NCBI RefSeq assembly: GCF_036711975.1
Contig: NC_091971.1
Coordinates: 15,383,501 to 15,447,500 of the forward strand
Source: Onthophagus taurus
Lineage: Eukaryota > Arthropoda > Insecta > Coleoptera > Scarabaeidae
Length of the DNA stretch: 64,000 nucleotides
Reading direction: 5' to 3'
Below, piece by piece: positions 58,395 through 64,000 of this stretch. Position 1 is the first letter of the stretch. Each line of letters opens with the position of its first letter. The notes under the pieces are model-generated. The model worked only from the letters and a program-made list of their open reading frames with translations, ran no database searches and was not told where the DNA came from. The position numbers and the translations under genes were made by a program.

Positions 58395-58590
58395 GGGTAG
58401 TTATATCAAACTTAACTACTACTTCGGTTTTATTAAAGTTTAATTGCAGATTGTTTATTTCTATTGTCTTAGTAATTGTAACCTCAAGGGTATTATTCTC
58501 TCAGTAGATTACCGAAGTATGATCCGCATACAATGCAACCGGTAGATCCACCGCCTTAGGCAACAAATTGATGTGTATAATAACCTCGTT
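58395..58590 (-). pseudogene. LINE reverse transcriptase fragment
   Basis: The minus strand reads LPKAVDLPVALYADHTSVIY, a stop, then ITKTIEINNLQLNFNKTEVV. This is the catalytic YADDTS…W-x-x-N-x-L-x-LN-x-x-K-T-x-x-V block of Jockey/I-type RTs, with YADD changed to YADH. A short dead relic. Confidence 0.6.
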
Positions 58591-58910
58591 TGATGGGTGT
58601 ATAATCAGAACTACAAGTTTCATCGCTCCTGTTAACACACGTTAGATTTCAGGACATTTTTATGGTATTATATCGCTTTTATGAATTGAGTTGCTCTTCC
58701 TAGAATAGTTTCCCAATTCTTAGAATAAACAATTTATACTTTATTTATACAGAGAGGATTTTAAATCTTATATCATTAATAAAATTATTAATCAACGTAA
58801 CAATTTTCATATGGTATTTTCAAGCAATTTATTTATCATTGCGAAAATCATATCTAACACTTTCACCAATGATTGAAAAATATATGAAATAAAGACAATA
58901 TAAAAATAGA

Positions 58911-59260
58911 AACAATTTGAGGAGATTTCATAAAAGAAGAGATCATTCTAAACTGTTTTCAGAACAACCATTTTTTGACACCAGTTCTATATGAAAATGG
59001 TGGAACAATAATTTTGACACAAATATGATTGTCATATAAATAGTATAAATAGCTATCATATAGCAAAAACAGAAAAGACAAGTAAAACAATTTGAAGAGA
59101 TTTCATAAAAGAAGAGATCATTCTAAACTGTTTTCAGAACAACCATTTTTTGACACCAGTTCTATATGAAAATGGTGGAACAATAATTTTGACACAAATA
59201 TGTTTGTCATATAAATAGTATAAATAGCTATCATATAGCAAAAACAGAAAAGACAAGTAA
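58911..59260 (+). repeat. Recent 175-bp tandem duplication
   Basis: 58911-59085 and 59086-59260 differ at only a few positions (for example TTGAGGAG/TTGAAGAG and ATATGATT/ATATGTTT). The unit is not related to satellites A-E by eye, though its length matches them. Confidence 0.92.
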
Positions 59261-59631
59261 CGATAAGATATAAAAAGTGTATTTTATATCTAAACCCTAG
59301 AAGACTAAATTATATTTTAATAATGTTGGACAGACTTGGCTACCTGATATGGCAGCATGGTAAACCTCCTAGGTAGTAGATTATTGTGCCCTTAGGTTGT
59401 GTGCTTTAAGTTAGTGGTTCAAATGGGATAATGACTTAAATATAAGGTGTCGTATGCTGAAAGCATATCCTAGCCTCTCCTATTGAATTCTGGCTCTTAC
59501 CTCCAAGCTGAGGAACCTCGGAAGCTTGAGTAACCTTGTGGAAGACGGCGGTAACTAATCCTAGTCGGAGACTAAGTTAAGACTGATAAGAGCGAAAAAA
59601 ATATCTCTTCAAAAGGGGAGTTCAGAATCGG
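59261..59631. other. Gene-free spacer, GC-richer, unexplained
   Basis: It is more GC-rich than its surroundings (CTCCAAGCTGAGGAACCTCG). A GGTTCAAATGG word resembles a Pol III B box, but no convincing A box lies at the right distance. Possibly a decayed SINE or LINE UTR. Confidence 0.3.
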
Positions 59632-61130
59632 TCAACAACCCATTCTGGTATAAAAATGGTAAAAATCCTTGCTGGATGAAATAAAGACGTTTAAGTTAGC
59701 AACAGCAGCAAATGAAATTTTTGTTTTGTCCAGGATGTGCATTTTGAATCTAAGATTCGAGTCCAGCTGTAATCCTAAATTTCTAGCACACTCCCTAACA
59801 CCAATACATTTACCACCAATATTGATTTTAAAATTTCCTGCAAGAGAGTCACCCCGCCTGCCAAAGAGCATAACCACTGATTTATTTGAATTTACCCGTA
59901 ACGAGTCCACTAAACAGTGGATATATCTATCAGATTATTTATGTCCTCACTCAATTTAACTTTAGCAGTGGCCATGTCCGTAGTCAAGAACTATAGATAG
60001 ATTTGGGAATCGTCCGCATAAAAATGTGACTCTGAATATTTCAAAACTGTCGAAAGATTAGAAGTGTAAATACAAAACAGTAGAGGCCCCAAGATAGAAC
60101 CCTGGGGCACACCTGACTTCAAGCCTCGCAGTTCAGATCTCCGATCACCCAATTTAACCGCTTGTTGTCTGTCCAAATCATGCTCATAGCAGAATCATTG
60201 AACTCAATAAAGGATAAGATAGCCGATAACATCCTATGATTGACAGTATCAAAGGCCCTACTGTAGTCTAGCAGAACTAATCCAGTAAGCCTATTTTGAT
60301 CCGCCGCAAACAATATGTTATCAACTATATGCGTTAATGCTGAATCGCCACTGTGGTTAGCACGAAATCCAGACTGTGTCCTAGGCAAAATATTATGTAA
60401 AATTCCCGAATTTGATCATTCATAATTTTTTCTAATACTTTAGACAAAACAAGTAAAATACTATTTGGTCGCAGGTCCGAAAATGTCATAGGATTCTTAA
60501 TCTTTGGCAAAGGTGTTACCAAAGATTTCTTCCAACATTTTGGAAATATTGACCTCGATAAGCACATATTAATAATATGTGTGAAGTGAATGATGAAAGG
60601 ACAACAGTAATATATCATCACAACCGAGAGTTCATCATATCCCACACTGCCAGATTTGATATTTAACAAATGGCACGCTACAATATGCTCCGAGACAGGC
60701 AAAAAAGCAAACAATTCATTAAAGGCAGACTTTTTCGTAGTATAAGCCTGAATAAAGTCTGGATCAGCGATCATTGAGTTTCCAGCAGCTTGTACAATAT
60801 TATCATTAATGCCTTCAACGTCATTCAAATGATTCTTAAAAAATTCTTTTGATTTGGTAACATTCAGATGCCTTAGTGATTTCCAGAGATCCCTGGAACT
60901 TTTATTTTTAAAAGATGATTCATAGTACGTCTTCTACTCAGTCTTTATTGCGTGTGCAACGTTTTCTAAAAGATTTATATTCATTAAGTGCTAGTTCAGT
61001 TTTAAACTTTTTGTATTTGCTGTAAAAATCATTTCTCAGCCTAATCATGTCATAAATCGCATGCATCCTCCTGTATTTCATCTTATCACCACTGGTCGTT
61101 TCACATACATTTAAATATCCTCTTTGGTAA
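59632..61130 (-). mobile_element. LINE, minus strand, 5' and 3' truncated
   Basis: From 61130 down, in broken frames: RMHAIYDMIRLRNDFYSKYK (linker), WKSLRHLNV, then 60828-60334 with FPKCWKKSLVTPLPKIKNP. RT blocks follow: [57 protein letters not shown] and VNSNKSVVMLFG (to 59632). At least three frameshifts separate the pieces. It is the same general type as the LINE at 1-1582 but a distinct family. No RNase H or 3' tail is present. Confidence 0.85.
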
Positions 61131-61831
61131 CCTCTCTGCCTTCACCCAACCCAACCTTTTTTTAAGGCACCTACTGTTGGCGCCTTAGATCTTCGAGCTG
61201 GTGGAAACTTCAGATCTTCGGAAAGGAGTGTGGGACTATTCTAGCCTCGAACTACCCACTAAACCCCCCCCTCTTTTTTTTCGCTTTTGAGGGCGCCTTG
61301 GAACCGCTTTCACATAACCTCAGGAAGAACAATAATAAATCTTAATTTAATTTTTTCATTTTCTTCTCTTCTACTTCCTTTTCATTCTTTTCTTCCCTTT
61401 CCATTCGCTTTTATTTTAGGTAGGTGGCATTATATATTAAAATACATAAACATACAATTAACTTTTTGAAATTACAGCACAACTCCTCTTCTCTCAATCT
61501 TTCCGTCCTGAGCGTGACACTTACACTTTTTCCTTCACTTTCTTTTCCTTTTTCTTCCATTTCTCCGCATTTTGTGTAGGCAGTATTAGGTGATATTGGT
61601 TATTAGCCATACAAAATATTCGATTAACTTTTTGAATATAAATATAAAAAGTAGCTTACCTGGATAGGGGGGTTTAACTAAAAACTACTCTTCTCTTAAT
61701 CCGTTCTTGGACATGATACTCGTTTTCGTTCTTCTTTTCCAGTTCTGTTCTTGGTTTTTTCGTTCGTTATTCTTCAGCTACATTTTGGTTGGTGCCCTCC
61801 TGTCTCTCTCTTCTCTTTCTTTCTCCATCAT
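61131..61831. other. Gene-free spacer
   Basis: Pyrimidine-rich (TTTCTTCTCTTCTACTTCC-type) sequence with CCCAACCCAACC near 61146. No gene is supported; the 60- and 101-residue frames here are low complexity. Confidence 0.45.
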
Positions 61832-63296
61832 AACTAAGGCACGAAACTTTTGTAACAAAACGATACGATTTCCCCCCTACACTTGTTCTCAGCAGAAAAT
61901 TTCATACAAAAGTTGTTCTAAATTAAATTCTAAAACGATTTTCTCAATAAAAAATATATATAAAAATATATACAGTGTGTCCCCGGATTGTGTCCCCGTA
62001 AGGTATAATTGACGATAAATATTTGGATTCAAATTCCATCTTTTGCAATTAAAGTCTGGATGTCATAAAACGAAATATAACCAAGTTTTATGTCAAATGT
62101 CCTCAAAGTACCAAAGTTAACGCAAGAAGTTTGTTAACCGTTGCAGGTAAAGTGGTCTTTCTGAGCAATGTACAACAAAAATTGATGATTTTCCACATTG
62201 CCCGTTTCCGAAAATTTTTAACAAGTCTCTTAATTGTTTTTTTTATCTACTAAAAATCCAAATTTTTCCTCAAATTGCCTTAAAACTGCATTGTAACTAC
62301 TGTTCCCCAATCCATTGCACTATAAATATTTAATGTTGTAATGCAAACATGATCAAGTAATATTTAACAATAGATTAAAGCTAAACTATCAAATAATAAT
62401 TGTTAGTTCACTCAGATCATTTGGTTTTATTGTAAAACGGAATATTAGAAACAAATTTTAAGAAAAAACTCATTTTTTCTTTTATATGCTAAATTAATAA
62501 AATTTGGCATATCGCTATAATTTAACATAACAAACATTTTATCTTAGTCAACTTTTGTTGTACATTGCTCAGAAAGACCACTTTACCTGCAACGGTTAAC
62601 AAACTTTTTGCGTTAACTTTGGTACTTTGAGGACATTTGACGTAAAACTTGGTTATATTTCGTTTTATGACATCCAGACTTTAATTGCAAAAGATGGAAT
62701 TTGAATTCAAAAATTTATCGTCAATTATACCTTACGGGGACACAATCCGGGGACACACTGTATATAAATTTTTTTTTGAGATTATGTTCTTAATTATTGA
62801 TCAAATTAAAAATTTTTATTAATAATATTTGTTTAGAATTACTTCAGGAACAGTGTTTGTTAATAAAATTTTTTGCTAACTTGAAATTTTAATTTCCCTC
62901 TGAATAGTATGCTATCAAAATTATTTATCTCAACAATTATTGTTTTTATTAAAAAATGTTTTAAATAAAATTTGTTTCAATTTCGATTTTAAATCAATTA
63001 TCTTAATAAAAAAATTTTACATCACTATTAATTAAGCATCTAAGTGTAATTATGTATAAAAATTTAAAAATTATTATTTTGAGGTTATCTCCTTAATTAT
63101 TGATTAAATCAAAAAAAGTTGTTGACAAAGTTTGTTTAGAATTATTTAAGCAACAATTTTTGTTAACACAATTTTTTTCTAACTTGAAATTTTAATTTCC
63201 CACTGAACAGTATGGTATTCTTTTAATCAAGATTTTCTGAGAACGAGTGGAGGGGGGAAATCGTTTTGTTACAAAAGTTCCATGCCCTGATCATAA
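61832..63296. mobile_element. ~1.47-kb inverted-repeat element, host of a nested MITE
   Basis: The left arm (61832-61906) and right arm (63222-63296) are reverse complements over about 70 bp (GAACTTTTGTAACAAAACGA, then TTTCCCCCCT and GTTCTCAG). The AT-rich interior is split by the MITE at 61971-62762. Family unknown. Confidence 0.6.
61971..62762. mobile_element. 792-bp MITE with ~210-bp terminal inverted repeats
   Basis: Ends TACAGTGTGTCCCCGGATTG, repeated inverted at the right, with TA on both sides (61969-61970, 62763-62764). The arms remain nearly perfect for about 210 bp (through GACATCCAGACTTTAATTGC and CCTGCAACGGTTAAC), so insertion was recent. Within the left terminus TGTGTCCCCG is doubled. 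There is no transposase. An end of a relative survives at 7795-7811. Confidence 0.9.
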
Positions 63297-64000
63297 CCTT
63301 AGTCACGTAATACATCACTTCTCTTCCAGTATCCTCTGTCTCTAGAAAAACTTCAGAGATACTGTTTATATTCAATTCTTTTCCGATCTTATTTTGTACA
63401 TCTTGTCTTAATGCTGCGAAATGAACCCAACCCAACCCATAAGATCGCATGCATCCTCGTGTATTTCATCTTACCACGACTAGTCATTTCACATACATTT
63501 AAAAATCCTCTTTAGCAACTTCTCGTATGGGCTGTAATATTTGCATCAAAATCTACTTATGCACTGAACAGTCACCTAAATCATATCATCAGATCCAACA
63601 GAATAAATGGCAAAACGGTGTGTGAGTGACCTCTCTCGCTATTCATAAATAATGAAAGATATAAACTCTTGGGTTCAAATCGGGTGTTTGGTAATGCAAT
63701 GGGAACTTATTTTTACTTTGAAAGCAATACCAATAAGTCTACAAAGTTAGTTTTAAAGACAAGATGTTCTTATTTACCTCTTTACTGAATTAGATAATGA
63801 TAATAAATTTAGTTCTAGATTAACTGAACGTTCCAACAAAACCTAACGAAATTAATTAAATAAAGGACATGGCAACATTGTAGATTGGGTAATAAAATTA
63901 CGATAAAATTGATGAAAAATTTCCCCACTTCACACCGAACGCGGTAATTAGCGAGTAGTAATAAGTTTTTTAATTAATTAATAATTAGTTACTGTCATCT
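63297..64000. other. Gene-free right edge with a short LINE fragment
   Basis: 63449-63525 repeats the sequence of 61055-61130 (CGCATGCATCCTCNTGTATT, then CATTTAAA and CCTCTTT), so it is a second copy of that LINE's linker region. CCCAACCCAACCC lies just before it. Nothing else is recognised. Confidence 0.5.

Noticed and set aside
59330-59430. Possible tRNA or tRNA-derived SINE (TGGCAGCATGG and GGTTCAAATGG)
   Set aside because: Two mismatches in the A box, a wrong A-to-B distance and no cloverleaf.
61140-61160. CCCAACCCAACC runs (also near 7720 and 63426) as telomeric repeats
   Set aside because: Too short and not the TTAGG type usual in insects; they look like simple repeats next to element fragments.

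Overview
This window is nuclear DNA of an insect. It is AT-rich, and its genes are split by GT-AG introns that are mostly 56-81 bp long. Two C2H2 zinc-finger genes carry the ZAD domain, which is typical of insects. The rest is dense with class I and class II transposon relics and with satellites whose monomers are about 174-182 bp. A beetle is a reasonable guess, but nothing in the sequence proves the order.

Host genes, left to right: a TTLL3-type tubulin glycylase (+, six exons, 12186-18153); a head-to-head pair of ZAD zinc-finger genes (-, 23218-24554; +, 24878-26513); a head-to-head pair made of SNX13 (-, twelve exons, 30888-46145) and a TMEM26-like membrane protein (+, five exons, 46560-53033); and a possible 73-residue two-exon gene with its own TATA box (+, 57264-57566). 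Exon joins were checked by hand for splice dinucleotides and phase. They give uninterrupted reading frames of 845, 425, 524, 1056, 450 and 73 residues.

Around and inside these genes: 1-1582 is the 3' part of a LINE. 2120-6482 is a roughly 1.02-kb tandem unit that repeats a splice-site-bounded 42-nt mini-exon. 7955-11710 holds satellite A, a hammerhead-like inverted dimer, a hAT relic and two MITEs. 18154-23217 has LINE and RT relics. 27534-30435 is satellite E interrupted by a MITE. 53470-56360 is a very regular 363-bp satellite A array. 57567-64000 holds LINE relics, a fresh 175-bp duplication and nested inverted-repeat elements.

The most striking pattern is that the three giant introns of the SNX13/TMEM26 pair (4.9, 6.7 and 4.8 kb) are each almost wholly one transposon with terminal inverted repeats, and each transposon carries satellite DNA as cargo. 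Two are members of one family: pogo/Tigger-like ends, and 179-bp satellite B inside. They sit in opposite orientations in introns of the two neighbouring genes. The third has TTAA-flanked ends and contains satellite A, a hAT relic and a nested foldback element with a 9-bp target duplication. The arms of that foldback element are exact 174-bp tandem repeats. Removing each element leaves an intron of about 55-105 bp. The satellites thus look dispersed as passengers of DNA transposons rather than amplified in place.
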